A stretch of DNA of 53,679 bases from Alphaproteobacteria bacterium (GTDB lineage: Bacteria; Pseudomonadota; Alphaproteobacteria; Geminicoccales; Geminicoccaceae), in the NCBI GenBank assembly GCA_027045875.1, contig JALUAG010000046.1:1-53679 (forward strand). Reading direction: 5' to 3'. A program made the position numbers and the translations under genes. How positions within the stretch are numbered: position 1 is the first letter of the stretch; each line of letters opens with the position of its first letter. The notes under the pieces are model-generated. The model saw only the letters and a program-made list of their open reading frames with translations. It did not search any database and was not told where the DNA came from. Below are positions 18,061-26,253 of the stretch, piece after piece.

Positions 18061-18222
18061 GCATTGAGGCGGCACTGCAGCCGGCCGCACCGCCACCACA
18101 CCATCCGGCTGCAGGCGGCTCGATGGCCCGGACATGTTCCGTACCCTGGTCGGGGTCGTGTGAGGGTCGGAACGTGAAGTTAAAGCGGAGAGGGAGCCTG
18201 CCATCCCTCTCCGCTATTTTTC
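18061..18222 (+). ncRNA. Candidate FNR-controlled small RNA (about 160 nt)
   Basis: Three consecutive stem-loops follow the FNR-type box. Hairpin 1 is CTGCAGCCGG/CCGGCTGCAG (18075-18084 with 18105-18114), a perfect 10-bp stem with a 20-nt C-rich loop. Hairpin 2 is CATGTTCCG plus ACCCT pairing with AGGGT plus CGGAACGTG (18133-18147 with 18163-18176), 14 pairs with one bulged U and one G.U pair. Hairpin 3 is the terminator. No open frame or known riboswitch class fits. The alternative is an attenuator leader for metY. The 5' end is inferred from the box spacing only. Confidence 0.5.
18184..18221 (+). terminator. Strong Rho-independent terminator
   Basis: A perfect 12-bp stem AGCGGAGAGGGA (18184-18195) / TCCCTCTCCGCT (18204-18215) with an 8-nt loop, followed by ATTTTT. 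It lies 222 bp past the tailspike stop and 68 bp before metY, so it ends either the candidate small RNA or the tailspike transcript, or attenuates metY. Confidence 0.9.
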
Positions 18223-18289
18223 GCTGTCACCCTTCCCGCCCCTCGTCTATCTGTCGCGGCGCCGCATTCGCCCCGTGGAGGAGGCCGCG

Positions 18290-19591
18290 ATGGTGGAGCC
18301 CCGCCCCTTCAAGTTCGACACCCTCGCCCTGCACGCCGGGCAGGCCCCCGATCCGGCCACCGGCGCCCGCGCGGTTCCCATCTACCAGACCACCTCCTAC
18401 GTCTTCCCCGACACCGAGACCGCCGCCTCGCTGTTCAATCTCGAGCTGCCCGGCCACATCTACTCGCGCATCTCGAACCCCACCGTGGCGGTGTTCGAGG
18501 AACGGATGGCGGCCCTCGAGGGAGGCGTGGCGGCGGTGGCCACGGCCAGCGGCCAGGCGGCGCTCCATCTCGCCGTCGCCACGCTCATGGGCGCCGGCGG
18601 CCACATCGTCGCCGCCCGCAACCTCTACGGTGGCAGCATCAATCTGCTGCGCCTCACCCTGCCGCGCTTCGGTATCGAGACCAGCTTCGTCGATCCCCGC
18701 GACCCGGACGCCTTCGCCGCCGCCATCCGGCCCGAGACCCGGCTGCTGTTCGGGGAGACGATCGGCAATCCGCGGCTCGAGGTGCTGGACATACCGCGCA
18801 TCGCCGAGATCGCCCACGCCCACGGCCTGCCGCTCCTCGTCGACAACACCTTCGCCACCCCCTGCCTCGCGCGGCCGATCGGGATGGGCGCCGATCTCGT
18901 CCTCCATTCGGCCACCAAGTGGATCGGCGGTCACGGGGTGGCCATCGGCGGCGTGCTCGTCGACGGCGGGCGCTTCGACTGGCAGGCCTCCGGCCGGTTC
19001 CCGACCCTGACCGAGCCCTATCCGGGCTACTTCGACATCGTCTACGCCGAGACCTTCGGCCCCCAGGCCTTCGCCATGCGCGCCCGCACCGAGGGGCTGC
19101 GCGATTTCGGCGCCTGCATGAGCCCTCAGCACGCCTTCTATCTCCTCCAGGGCCTCGAGACGCTGCCGCTGCGGATGCGGCGTCACCTGGAGAACACGGC
19201 GCGGGTGCTCGAATTCCTCGCCGGCCACGAGGCCGTGAGCTACCTCCTCCATCCGAGCCTGCCGGATCATCCCGACCACGCGCTCGCGCAGCGTCTCCTG
19301 CCTTCGGGCGCGGGCTCCATCGTGACCTTCGGCGTCGCGGGCGGCCGGGAAGCCGGGGCGCGCTTCATCGAGGCCTGCAGGCTCGCCTCGCATCTCGCCA
19401 ATGTGGGGGATGCCAAGACCCTGGTCATCCATCCCGCCTCCACCACCCATCTCCAGCTCGGCCCCGAACAGCTCGCGGCGGCCGGCGTCACCGAGGACAT
19501 GATCCGGGTCTCGGTGGGGCTGGAGGATCCCGAGGACATCATCGCCGATCTCGACCGGGCGCTGCGCGCCGCACGGAAGGGCGGGCGATGA
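18290..19591 (+). CDS. metY: O-acetylhomoserine sulfhydrylase / aminocarboxypropyltransferase
   Basis: A 433-residue PLP enzyme of the Cys/Met metabolism family. It forms homocysteine from O-acylhomoserine and sulfide in the methionine pathway. The N terminus FDTLALHAGQAPDPATGARAVPIYQTTSYVF and the insertion-bearing length (about 430, longer than MetB/MetZ at about 390-400) indicate MetY. The PLP lysine is in HSATKWIGGHG (about residue 209), with NTFATPCLARP before it and LVIHPASTTH near the end. ATG 18290 has GGAGGAGG ideally spaced; an upstream GTG at 18275 overlaps that site. It overlaps the next gene by ATGA. It lies just downstream of a terminator and structured leader region, so premature termination is possible. 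Confidence 0.92.
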   Translation: MVEPRPFKFDTLALHAGQAPDPATGARAVPIYQTTSYVFPDTETAASLFNLELPGHIYSRISNPTVAVFEERMAALEGGVAAVATASGQAALHLAVATLMGAGGHIVAARNLYGGSINLLRLTLPRFGIETSFVDPRDPDAFAAAIRPETRLLFGETIGNPRLEVLDIPRIAEIAHAHGLPLLVDNTFATPCLARPIGMGADLVLHSATKWIGGHGVAIGGVLVDGGRFDWQASGRFPTLTEPYPGYFDIVYAETFGPQAFAMRARTEGLRDFGACMSPQHAFYLLQGLETLPLRMRRHLENTARVLEFLAGHEAVSYLLHPSLPDHPDHALAQRLLPSGAGSIVTFGVAGGREAGARFIEACRLASHLANVGDAKTLVIHPASTTHLQLGPEQLAAAGVTEDMIRVSVGLEDPEDIIADLDRALRAARKGGR

Positions 19592-20412
19592 GGCGCGTCG
19601 CGGTGTCCGGGCGCGAGGTCGCGGTCTGCGACTGGGGGCGCCCCTTCGACCCCGGGCGCCCGAATGTCCTGCTGCTGCACGGGGCCGGCATGGACCACAC
19701 CGTCTGGGCGGTGCAGGGGCGGGCGCTCGCCTTCCACGGCTTCAACGCGCTGGCGCCCGACCTTCCCGGCCACGGCGCCAGTGCCGATCTGCCGCCCGCC
19801 ACCAGCATCGAGGAAGGCGCCGGCTGGATCGTCGCGCTTCTGGATGCGCTGCGGATCCCCGAGATCGTCCTCGTCGGCCATTCCATGGGCGCCCTCCTCG
19901 CCCTCGAAACCGCCGCCCGTGACCGGCGGGTCACGGGGCTCGCGCTGCTCGGGGCCGCGCTCCGCATGCCGGTCCATCCCGATCTTCTGGAGGCGGCACG
20001 GAACGACCTGCCGCGGGCGGCGGCGCTGATCACCGACTGGGGGTTCGCGCCCGCCACGGCGCTCGGGGCGCAGCCGGTGCCCGGCGGCTGGATGCCCGGC
20101 GCGGCCACCGCGCTTCTGCTGCGCAGCCGGCCCGGGGTGCTGGCGACCGATCTCGCCGCCTGCGATGCCTACCGGCGCGGCGAGGAGGCGGCACGGGCGA
20201 TCACCGCACCCGCGCTGGTGCTCTCCGGTGCCGGGGATCGCATGACCCCGGCGCGGGCCGGGGCCGAACTCGCGCGAACCCTGCCGCGCGGCCACTTCCG
20301 GCGCCTGCCGGGTGCCGGACACATGCCGATGATCGAACGTCCGCGCGAGGTGCTGGCCGAGTTGCGCGAGTTCCTCGCACGGCGGGAGGCGCGGCGGGCG
20401 GGCGCCGCCTGA
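19588..20412 (+). CDS. Alpha/beta-hydrolase fold protein
   Basis: A 274-residue cytoplasmic hydrolase translationally coupled to metY (ATGA overlap). It has the oxyanion-hole strand VLLLHGAGMDHTVW, the nucleophile elbow GHSMGA (Ser), a late catalytic Asp in LVLSGAGDRMTP and the catalytic His in LPGAGHMPMIERP. The cap domain between (roughly residues 130-200) is ordinary. It belongs to the broad family of esterases and haloperoxidase-like proteins, and the substrate cannot be given. The coupling with metY may hint at homoserine-ester chemistry, but MetX proteins are longer and differ in sequence. Confidence 0.88.
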   Translation: MRRVAVSGREVAVCDWGRPFDPGRPNVLLLHGAGMDHTVWAVQGRALAFHGFNALAPDLPGHGASADLPPATSIEEGAGWIVALLDALRIPEIVLVGHSMGALLALETAARDRRVTGLALLGAALRMPVHPDLLEAARNDLPRAAALITDWGFAPATALGAQPVPGGWMPGAATALLLRSRPGVLATDLAACDAYRRGEEAARAITAPALVLSGAGDRMTPARAGAELARTLPRGHFRRLPGAGHMPMIERPREVLAELREFLARREARRAGAA

Positions 20413-20418
20413 AGGCGC

Positions 20419-22074
20419 TCAGCGCGCCCCCGATTCCTCCGCCGCCATCCGCTTCGCCCGCTCCCGCAGCTCGAACTTCTGGATCTTGCCGGTGGAGGTC
20501 TTGGGCAGCGGGCCGAAGACCACCGTCTTCGGCACCTTGTAACGGGCCATGTTGGCCCGGCAGAAGGCGATGATGTCCTCCGCCGTGGCCGTGGCCCCCT
20601 CCTTCAGGGTGACGAAGGCGCAGGGGGTCTCCCCCCATGTCTCGTCCGGCTTCGCCACCACCGCCGCCTCCATGATCGCCGGATGGCGATAGAGCACCTC
20701 CTCCACCTCCAGCGAGGAGATGTTCTCGCCGCCCGAGATGATGATGTCCTTGGAGCGGTCCTTGACCTCGACGTAGCCGTCCGGGTGCATGACCGCGAGA
20801 TCGCCGGTGTGGTACCAGCCGCCGCGGAACGCCTCTTCGGTGGCGCCCGGGTTCTTCACGTAGCCCTTCATCACCGTGTGGCCGCGCAGCATGATCTCGC
20901 CGATGGTCGCCCCGTCGGCGGGCACCGGGGTCATGCGCTCGGGATCGGCCACCATGAGCTCGCCCAGGGTCGGATAGGCCACGCCCTGGCGCGCCACCCT
21001 GGCCGCCCGCTCGGCGACCGGCAGGTCCCGCCATTCGGCCTGCTCCACGCAGACCGTCGAGGGCCCGTAGGTCTCGGTGAGGCCGTAAAGATGGGTGACG
21101 TGGAAGCCCATCGCCTCCATGGCCTCGATCACCGCGCTGGGCGGTGCGGCGCCACCGGTGGCCACCGCCACCCGCTGGGGGAACCGCCGCTTGGCCTCCG
21201 CCGGCGCGTGGATCAGCATGTTGAGGACGATCGGGGCGCCGCACAGATGCGTGACGCCCTCCTCCGCGACGAGGGCGAAGATCCGCTCGGGATCGACCTT
21301 GCGGAGACACACATGAGTGGCGCCGATGGCCGTCACCCCCCAGGTGAAGGTCCAGCCGTTGCAGTGGAACATCGGCAGCGTCCAGAGATAGACGGAATCC
21401 GGACGCAGGCCCATCACCAGGGCGTTGCCGAGGGCGTTCAGATAGGCGCCGCGGTGATGGTAGACGACGCCCTTGGGATTGCCCGTGGTACCCGAGGTGT
21501 AGCAGAGCGAGAGCGCCTGCCACTCGTCCTCCGGAAGATACCAGGGAAAGTCGGGATCGCCGGTCGCGAGGAACTCCTCGTAGTCCATGTCGCCGAGGCG
21601 CTCGCCCGGTTCCGCCGCATCGACGATGTCGATCACGCGGATCGGCCGCTGCACGCGGGCCAGCGCCTGCCGGATCACCGGCGCGAAGGCGCTGTCCGTC
21701 AGCAGCAGCTTGGCCTCGCCGTGCTCGAGGATGAAGGCGATGGCGGCGGCGTCCAGGCGGATGTTGAGGGCGTTGAGGACCGCCCCGGCCATGGGGATGC
21801 CGTAGTGCGCCTCGAGCATCGGCGGGATGTTGGGGCACATGACCGCCACCGTGTCGCCCCTTCCGACGCCGGCCCGGGCGAGGGCGCTCGCGAGCCGCCG
21901 GCAGCGTTCCGCGAAGGCGCCGTAGGTCCAGCGCCGCCCCTCGTAGACGACGCCCGTGCGGTCGCGGAACACGCCGCTCGCCCAGCGCAGGAAGTCGATC
22001 GGCGTCAGGGCGCGGTAGTTGGCGAGGTGCTTGTCGAGGGCGATGTCGAAAATGCCGCTGGCGGCGGGGTTCAT
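20419..22074 (-). CDS. AMP-dependent acyl-CoA synthetase (fatty acid--CoA ligase family)
   Basis: A 551-residue adenylate-forming enzyme that activates a carboxylic acid with ATP and CoA. The start is ATG 22074 (MNPAASGIFDIALDKHLANYRALTP) behind GGAGGCGC. Motifs are LCYTSGTTGNPKGVVYHHRG (P-loop), THLYGLTETYGPSTVC, GWYHTGDLAVMHPDGYVEVKDRSKDIIISGGENIS and the catalytic lysine in PKTSTGKIQKFELRE. The N-terminal sequence is close to medium-chain/DmdB-like ligases. It converges on the hydrolase gene with only 6 bp between stops and is followed on the same strand by nothing obviously related. The acyl substrate is uncertain. Confidence 0.92.
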   Translation of the reverse strand: MNPAASGIFDIALDKHLANYRALTPIDFLRWASGVFRDRTGVVYEGRRWTYGAFAERCRRLASALARAGVGRGDTVAVMCPNIPPMLEAHYGIPMAGAVLNALNIRLDAAAIAFILEHGEAKLLLTDSAFAPVIRQALARVQRPIRVIDIVDAAEPGERLGDMDYEEFLATGDPDFPWYLPEDEWQALSLCYTSGTTGNPKGVVYHHRGAYLNALGNALVMGLRPDSVYLWTLPMFHCNGWTFTWGVTAIGATHVCLRKVDPERIFALVAEEGVTHLCGAPIVLNMLIHAPAEAKRRFPQRVAVATGGAAPPSAVIEAMEAMGFHVTHLYGLTETYGPSTVCVEQAEWRDLPVAERAARVARQGVAYPTLGELMVADPERMTPVPADGATIGEIMLRGHTVMKGYVKNPGATEEAFRGGWYHTGDLAVMHPDGYVEVKDRSKDIIISGGENISSLEVEEVLYRHPAIMEAAVVAKPDETWGETPCAFVTLKEGATATAEDIIAFCRANMARYKVPKTVVFGPLPKTSTGKIQKFELRERAKRMAAEESGAR

Positions 22075-22114
22075 GCGGGCGCCTCCGGTCCGTTCCACTC
22101 CCCTCGGTCCCGTC

Positions 22115-23347
22115 TTATCGCGCCGGCTCGGCCTCCGCCAGAGGACAGGCCGGGCGGGGGACCGCCGCCCGCACCCGCTCCCGTTCGGCGAGCATGCAGA
22201 TCAGCAGCACCGCCACCGTGGCCTGGTAGACGGTGTTGAAATAGTTCTGCAGCAGGCTCTGGGCGACGAGATCGGCGATCAGCGCGAGGGCGAGGGTGCG
22301 GGTCAGCGGATCGGCGGTGGCGCGGGCCACGGACAGCGCCTGCCGGACGAGCCAGCCGACCATCGTCACGATCAGCCCGAGACCGATCCAGCCGCCCTCG
22401 ACGAAGAAGCGCAGGAACTCGTTGTGCGGCCACTCCAGGAGACGCTGGCCGTCGAGCCAGGGCCGCCCGTCGGCCATGATCCGGCGGACCGCTCCCGGAC
22501 CCATGCCGAAGGGATGGTCGAGGGCGGCGCCCAGCCACCAAGCGAAACTGTGCAGCCGCCCCGAGGTGTAGTCGCCGCCCACGGCCGAAGTCAGCCGCAG
22601 CCAGAGCGCATCGCTGACGAACCAGGTGAAGGCCGTGAACAGGGCCACCGCCGGTACCGCCAGCCGCAGCAGCCGGCGGAGGCGGGTGCCGCGCGGCCGC
22701 GTCGCGAGATCGAAGGCCAGCCACAGCAGGAAGGCGAGGAGCGTGGTCCGGGTCGCGGCCAGGAACAGGAACGCCAGGGCCAGGAGCGCCATCGCCGCCA
22801 GCAGACCCCATTCGAGCGCCCGGTCGCTCTCGCGCATCCGGGTGACGAACAGCAGCAGCGCCGTCAGGGTGAGGCTGCTGTGGGTGACGAGGGAACCGCT
22901 CACGTCCACCCGGCGCACCCCCTCGACGCCGCGGACCAGCGACGCCGGATCGCGCAGCTCGATGAGCAGCAGGCTGGCCGCCAGATAGAAGGCGAGCAGC
23001 AGCAGCACGAGGCGGGGAAGGTCGGTTTCCCGCAGGGCGGCGGCGATGTTGGGCGCCGCCAGCATGGCGACCAGCACCACCAGAATCTTGTGGTCGAGGG
23101 GATCGAAGGGGCGGGTGACGTTGGCCAGCAAGAGCAGCAGATAGAGCAGGAGGAGCAGCATCGGCACGTCGCGGCCGCGGGCCGAGAAGCGCGGATGCGC
23201 GAGCACGCCGGCCAGCGCCAGCAGCGCCACCACGGCGGAGAAGGCGACCACCCGGAAGCCCGCGAGCCCCCAGGCCTGGGCCATGCTCGAGGAGAGGAAG
23301 GCGAAGGCGAAGGCGGTGACGAACAGGGCTCGGGGCATCGGCGCCAT
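22115..23347 (-). CDS. O-antigen ligase/polymerase family membrane protein
   Basis: A 410-residue polytopic membrane protein with about 10-12 hydrophobic segments (for example 8-24, 35-50, 62-78, 86-104, 118-135, 155-171, 185-206). The Wzy_C/WaaL-type periplasmic loop reads SGRLHSFAWWLGAALDHPFGMGPGAVR...WPHNEFLRFFVEGGWIGL, where G-x-G and the HNE motif mark the ligase family. It transfers or polymerises lipid-linked glycans on the periplasmic side. It is divergent from the EPS-type genes at 23448 across a 100-bp promoter/operator region, so the two sides are likely co-regulated. Ligase versus polymerase cannot be resolved. Confidence 0.88.
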   Translation of the reverse strand: MAPMPRALFVTAFAFAFLSSSMAQAWGLAGFRVVAFSAVVALLALAGVLAHPRFSARGRDVPMLLLLLYLLLLLANVTRPFDPLDHKILVVLVAMLAAPNIAAALRETDLPRLVLLLLAFYLAASLLLIELRDPASLVRGVEGVRRVDVSGSLVTHSSLTLTALLLFVTRMRESDRALEWGLLAAMALLALAFLFLAATRTTLLAFLLWLAFDLATRPRGTRLRRLLRLAVPAVALFTAFTWFVSDALWLRLTSAVGGDYTSGRLHSFAWWLGAALDHPFGMGPGAVRRIMADGRPWLDGQRLLEWPHNEFLRFFVEGGWIGLGLIVTMVGWLVRQALSVARATADPLTRTLALALIADLVAQSLLQNYFNTVYQATVAVLLICMLAERERVRAAVPRPACPLAEAEPAR

Positions 23348-23392
23348 CGTCGGGGGCTGGCGGCGAGGGATGACCGTCTCCGGGCGGTTCGA

Positions 23393-23422
23393 TTGACAGG
23401 GTATTCAATTAACAATTGAATA
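23393..23422 (+). promoter_or_regulatory. Promoter overlapped by a 21-bp palindromic operator
   Basis: On the plus strand TTGACA (23393-23398), a 17-bp spacer and TTGAAT (23416-23421) form a good sigma70 promoter. An AT-rich inverted repeat with arms TATTCAATT (23402-23410) and AATTGAATA (23414-23422) around AAC covers the spacer and -10. The site lies between the divergent ligase and EPS genes, so a repressor bound here could control both. Confidence 0.65.
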
Positions 23423-23447
23423 TTGCCGGCGCAACCGGAGAGATCGC

Positions 23448-24128
23448 GTGATGGCGATCGCCAAGCCCAAACCCTTCCCGCTGCTGCCGGCGGCGCTCGC
23501 CCGCAGCCCGCTCGCGCAGAACCTCGCCGTCATCCTCGCGGTCAACTGGGTGATGCAGGGGATGCGGGGCATGCAGCGACGAGAACTTACGTTCCGCCTG
23601 CTTCTCGAGGCCCTCCTGACCCTCCTGCTGCTGCCGGTGCCGGGGGCGGCGGGCGTCGCCGCACCGACCGGCTTCGGGCTCGCCCTGTTCACCGCCCACA
23701 CCCTCAACTTCCTCCTCAACGGCCAGTTCTGGGTATGCCTGCGCTACGCTGCCTTCTGGCGGCGGGATCCGGCGGCACTCGACGCCTTTCTCGCCGCGAC
23801 GGCGACACGGCTGCGGGCCCTTCCCTGGCTCCACGAGGCCTTCTGCATCGGCTCGCGGGGCGCGGGCCAGGGTGCCGGCGGGCCGCGTTCGGACATCGAT
23901 CTCAGGCTCGTCTTCCCGCCCGGCCTCGCCGGCTGGCTGCGCACCAACCTGCTGCTCACCGAGCTGCGGCTGCGGGCGTTCTTCGCCGCCGTTCCCCTCG
24001 ACCTCTACGGCTACGACGACCTCGCGCCGCTCGCCCGTTTCCGCGTCGACGAACCGGTGCTGCTGCTGTGCGATCGCCGCGGGCGGCTCGCCCGGGCGCT
24101 CGTCGGGCGGAAGGTGGTACGGTGGTGA
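23448..24128 (+). CDS. Membrane-anchored nucleotidyltransferase-fold protein
   Basis: A 226-residue protein starting at GTG 23448 or the adjacent ATG 23451 behind GGAG. Residues about 20-100 contain two or three hydrophobic segments (LLLEALLTLLLLPV; FGLALFTAHTLNFLLNG). The C-terminal half carries a nucleotidyltransferase active-site pattern, IGSRGAGQGAGGPRSDIDLRLVF (G-S-x-G followed by D-x-D), as in the polymerase-beta-like superfamily. Its stop overlaps the start of the PssD-like gene (GTGA). The linkage to glycosyltransferases suggests a role in polysaccharide assembly. Which nucleotide or acceptor it uses is unknown. Confidence 0.8.
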   Translation: MMAIAKPKPFPLLPAALARSPLAQNLAVILAVNWVMQGMRGMQRRELTFRLLLEALLTLLLLPVPGAAGVAAPTGFGLALFTAHTLNFLLNGQFWVCLRYAAFWRRDPAALDAFLAATATRLRALPWLHEAFCIGSRGAGQGAGGPRSDIDLRLVFPPGLAGWLRTNLLLTELRLRAFFAAVPLDLYGYDDLAPLARFRVDEPVLLLCDRRGRLARALVGRKVVRW

Positions 24129-24598
24129 CCTCCGGCCCGCTCTGGACCGAACGGCGGCGGACCTGCCTCGCCTATTCGCCGGGCGGCCACTATGCCGAAC
24201 TCGTGCGCGCCCTCGAGGGCATCGCCTTCACCGACTGCTTCCACGTCACCTATCGCAGCGAGCACGCGCCCGCGGGCGACGACGTCCGCGTCTACCACCT
24301 CTGTCATCCGCGCCGGAACCTCCTGCGCCTGCTCGTCAACGTCGTCCAGGCGCTCGGCGTCGTGCTGCGCGAGCGGCCACAGCTGGTCGTCTCCACCGGC
24401 GCCGACGTGGCCCTCGCCACCCTGATCTGGGCGCGGCTGTTCGGGGCGCGGGTGGTGTTCATCGAGACCGGCGGGACCATCGAGCCCTCGCTCACCGGAC
24501 GCCTCGTCTATCCCTTCTGCCATCTCTTCATCGTCCAGTGGCCGCAGAAGCTCGCCCGGTTCCCGCGGGCGGTGCTGGCCGACGGGCTGCTCCTTTGA
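24125..24598 (+). CDS. PssD/Alg14-like glycosyltransferase subunit
   Basis: A 157-residue protein resembling the membrane-anchoring half of a split GT28-type enzyme. The features are CLAYSPGGHYAELVRAL (the GGH motif of MurG N domains), VTYRSEH, PQLVVSTGADVALATLIWARLFGARVVFIETGG and FIVQWPQKLARFPRAV. The family is known as PssD (rhizobial EPS) or Alg14 (eukaryotes) and recruits the catalytic half. GTG 24125 overlaps the previous stop. It is directly coupled to the PssE-like gene. I assign it as the donor/acceptor-docking half of a two-component transferase working at the inner membrane. Confidence 0.85.
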   Translation: MTSGPLWTERRRTCLAYSPGGHYAELVRALEGIAFTDCFHVTYRSEHAPAGDDVRVYHLCHPRRNLLRLLVNVVQALGVVLRERPQLVVSTGADVALATLIWARLFGARVVFIETGGTIEPSLTGRLVYPFCHLFIVQWPQKLARFPRAVLADGLLL

Positions 24599-25116
24599 TC
24601 CTCGTCGCCGTCGGCACCGCCCGGGGCGGGTTCGACGCGCTGGTCGAGGCGGCCGACCGGGCGGCCGGCCGGCTGGGCCTCGAGGGTTTCGCCCAGATCG
24701 GTGACGGCCGGGTGGTGCCGCGACGGCTCGCCTGGCGCCGGTTCCTGCCGCGCGAGGAGCTGCGAGGAATGCTCGCCCGCCGGCCGCTCCTCGTCACCCA
24801 CGGGGGCATGGGGCTCCTGGGCGAGGGCATGCGCGCCGGCTGCCGCATCGTCGCGGTACCCCGCCGGGGGCGCACCACCGCCGCCCATCCGAGCAACGAC
24901 CAGCGCGCGTTCCTGGAGGCCCTGGCGCGCATCCATCCGATCACCGTCTGTCCCGATCCGGCAGCCCTCGCCGGGGTCCTCGCACGCACGCCGCTCGACG
25001 ACCGGGGGCCGGTGCGCTACCGGCTGGGCTCCGACGTTTCCCGGATCGTCATCGAGTTTCTGGCGAGAGGCATGCCCGCCTCGGCGGACTTTACAGATCG
25101 CCGCGCCCTGCCATGA
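24595..25116 (+). CDS. PssE/Alg13-like glycosyltransferase catalytic half
   Basis: A 173-residue protein equivalent to the C-terminal nucleotide-sugar-binding domain of GT28 enzymes: LVAVGTARGGFDALVEAADR, then LVTHGGMGLLGEGMRAGCRIVAVPRRG and an NDQRAFLEAL helix. It begins with TTG 24595 overlapping the previous stop (TTGA), an unusual start shared only with the ABC ATPase gene in this window. With the PssD-like protein it would make one functional transferase. The operon ends here; tauA starts 48 bp downstream with its own ribosome site. Confidence 0.85.
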   Translation: MILVAVGTARGGFDALVEAADRAAGRLGLEGFAQIGDGRVVPRRLAWRRFLPREELRGMLARRPLLVTHGGMGLLGEGMRAGCRIVAVPRRGRTTAAHPSNDQRAFLEALARIHPITVCPDPAALAGVLARTPLDDRGPVRYRLGSDVSRIVIEFLARGMPASADFTDRRALP

Positions 25117-25164
25117 TGATCCCGCTTTCGGAAATCCGTCTGAAACGGGAGGGAGGCCAAGAAG

Positions 25165-26190
25165 ATGCTCCGCAAGAGCCTGATCGTGGCGGCGGCCGTG
25201 TTCGCCGTCGGCAGCATGACCGGAGCCGCCGGCGCCCAGGAGGTGACCGTCGGCTACCAGCTCATCTACAATCCCTGGAAAGTGGCCATCGCCCGCGGCA
25301 CCTTCGAGCAGGAGACCGGGGCCACCATCCGCTGGGTCAAGTTCGACAGCGGCGCCAAGGTCATCAACGCCATGGCCTCGGGGCAGGTGGACATCGCGCT
25401 CGCGGGCTCGAGCCCCATCGCCGCCGGTGTGAGCCGCGGCGTCGACATGCAGCTCTTCTTCATCCAGGAGGACATCGCCTCCGCCGAGGCCCTGGTGGTG
25501 CGGGACGGTTCGGGGATCGATCCCGCGGATCCGCAGACCCTCAAGGGCAAGAAGCTGGGCGTGCCCTTCGTCTCGACCACCCATTTCCACACCCTGGTGG
25601 CGCTCGAGATGTGGGGCATCGACCCCGACGATCTCACCATCCTCAACATGCAGCCCAACCAAATCGCGGCCGCCTGGGAGCGGGGCGACATCGACGCCGC
25701 CTTCGTCTGGGATCCGGCGCTGGGCCGCATCAAGAAGACCGGCAAGGTGATGATCACCTCGGGCGAGATCACCGAGAAGACGGGCAAGGCCACCTTCGAC
25801 GGGATGGTGGTGATGCGCGAGTTCGCCGAGGCCAATCCCGAGTTCATGGCCAGGTTCGTCGAGATCATGGACCGTGCCAACGAGGAGTATCGCAGCAATC
25901 CCGGCGCCTGGACGCCGGATTCGGAACAGGTGAAGGCGATCGTCAGCCTGGTCGGCGGCAATCCGGACGACGTGCCGACGGTGCTCGCGCTCTACAAGTT
26001 CCCGACCCTCGAGGAGCAGGCCTCGCCCAAGTGGCTGGGCGGCGGCAAGGAGGGCAACGCCGCCAGGGCGATCGCCGCCACCGCCGCCTTCCTCAAGGAC
26101 CAGGGCAAGCTCGACGAGGTGCAGCCGGACTACAGCAAGTTCGTCACTCCGCGTTACGTCGAGATGGCGATGGAGCTCCGCAAGAAGTAG
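25165..26190 (+). CDS. tauA: Taurine-type ABC transporter substrate-binding protein
   Basis: A 341-residue periplasmic protein. Residues 1-24 are a signal peptide (ending GAAGAQ/EV). The mature sequence VTVGYQLIYNPWKVAIARGTFEQETG, SGQVDIALAGSSPIAAGVSRGVD and GVPFVSTTHFHTLVALEMWGI is characteristic of TauA proteins, which capture taurine. GGAGGGAGG precedes the ATG. It is first in a tauABC operon. No taurine dioxygenase (tauD) or tpa/xsc gene is in the window, so taurine would be degraded by an enzyme encoded elsewhere. A related sulfonate is the alternative ligand. Confidence 0.9.
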   Translation: MLRKSLIVAAAVFAVGSMTGAAGAQEVTVGYQLIYNPWKVAIARGTFEQETGATIRWVKFDSGAKVINAMASGQVDIALAGSSPIAAGVSRGVDMQLFFIQEDIASAEALVVRDGSGIDPADPQTLKGKKLGVPFVSTTHFHTLVALEMWGIDPDDLTILNMQPNQIAAAWERGDIDAAFVWDPALGRIKKTGKVMITSGEITEKTGKATFDGMVVMREFAEANPEFMARFVEIMDRANEEYRSNPGAWTPDSEQVKAIVSLVGGNPDDVPTVLALYKFPTLEEQASPKWLGGGKEGNAARAIAATAAFLKDQGKLDEVQPDYSKFVTPRYVEMAMELRKK

Positions 26191-26253
26191 AGGCGATCGG
26201 CGGCGGGGCGGCCGGCACCGGGCCGCCCCGCCATGCGAACGGGGGGCGGAGCC

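Larger units (their letters stand above)
17963..18289 (+). other. 327-bp gene-free stretch between tailspike gene and metY
   Basis: No open frame here has coding character. The stretch holds, in order, a GC-rich start, a perfect FNR/FixK-type box (18013-18026), a 10-bp stem-loop (18075-18114), a 14-bp stem-loop (18133-18176), an intrinsic terminator (18184-18221) and the ribosome site of metY (GGAGGAGG). These are annotated separately. Confidence 0.8.

Noticed and set aside
18061..18222. SAM-type riboswitch upstream of metY
   Set aside because: The gene context invites it, but I could not match the conserved cores of SAM-I, SAM-II or SAM/SAH elements to the hairpins. A covariance-model search would settle it.
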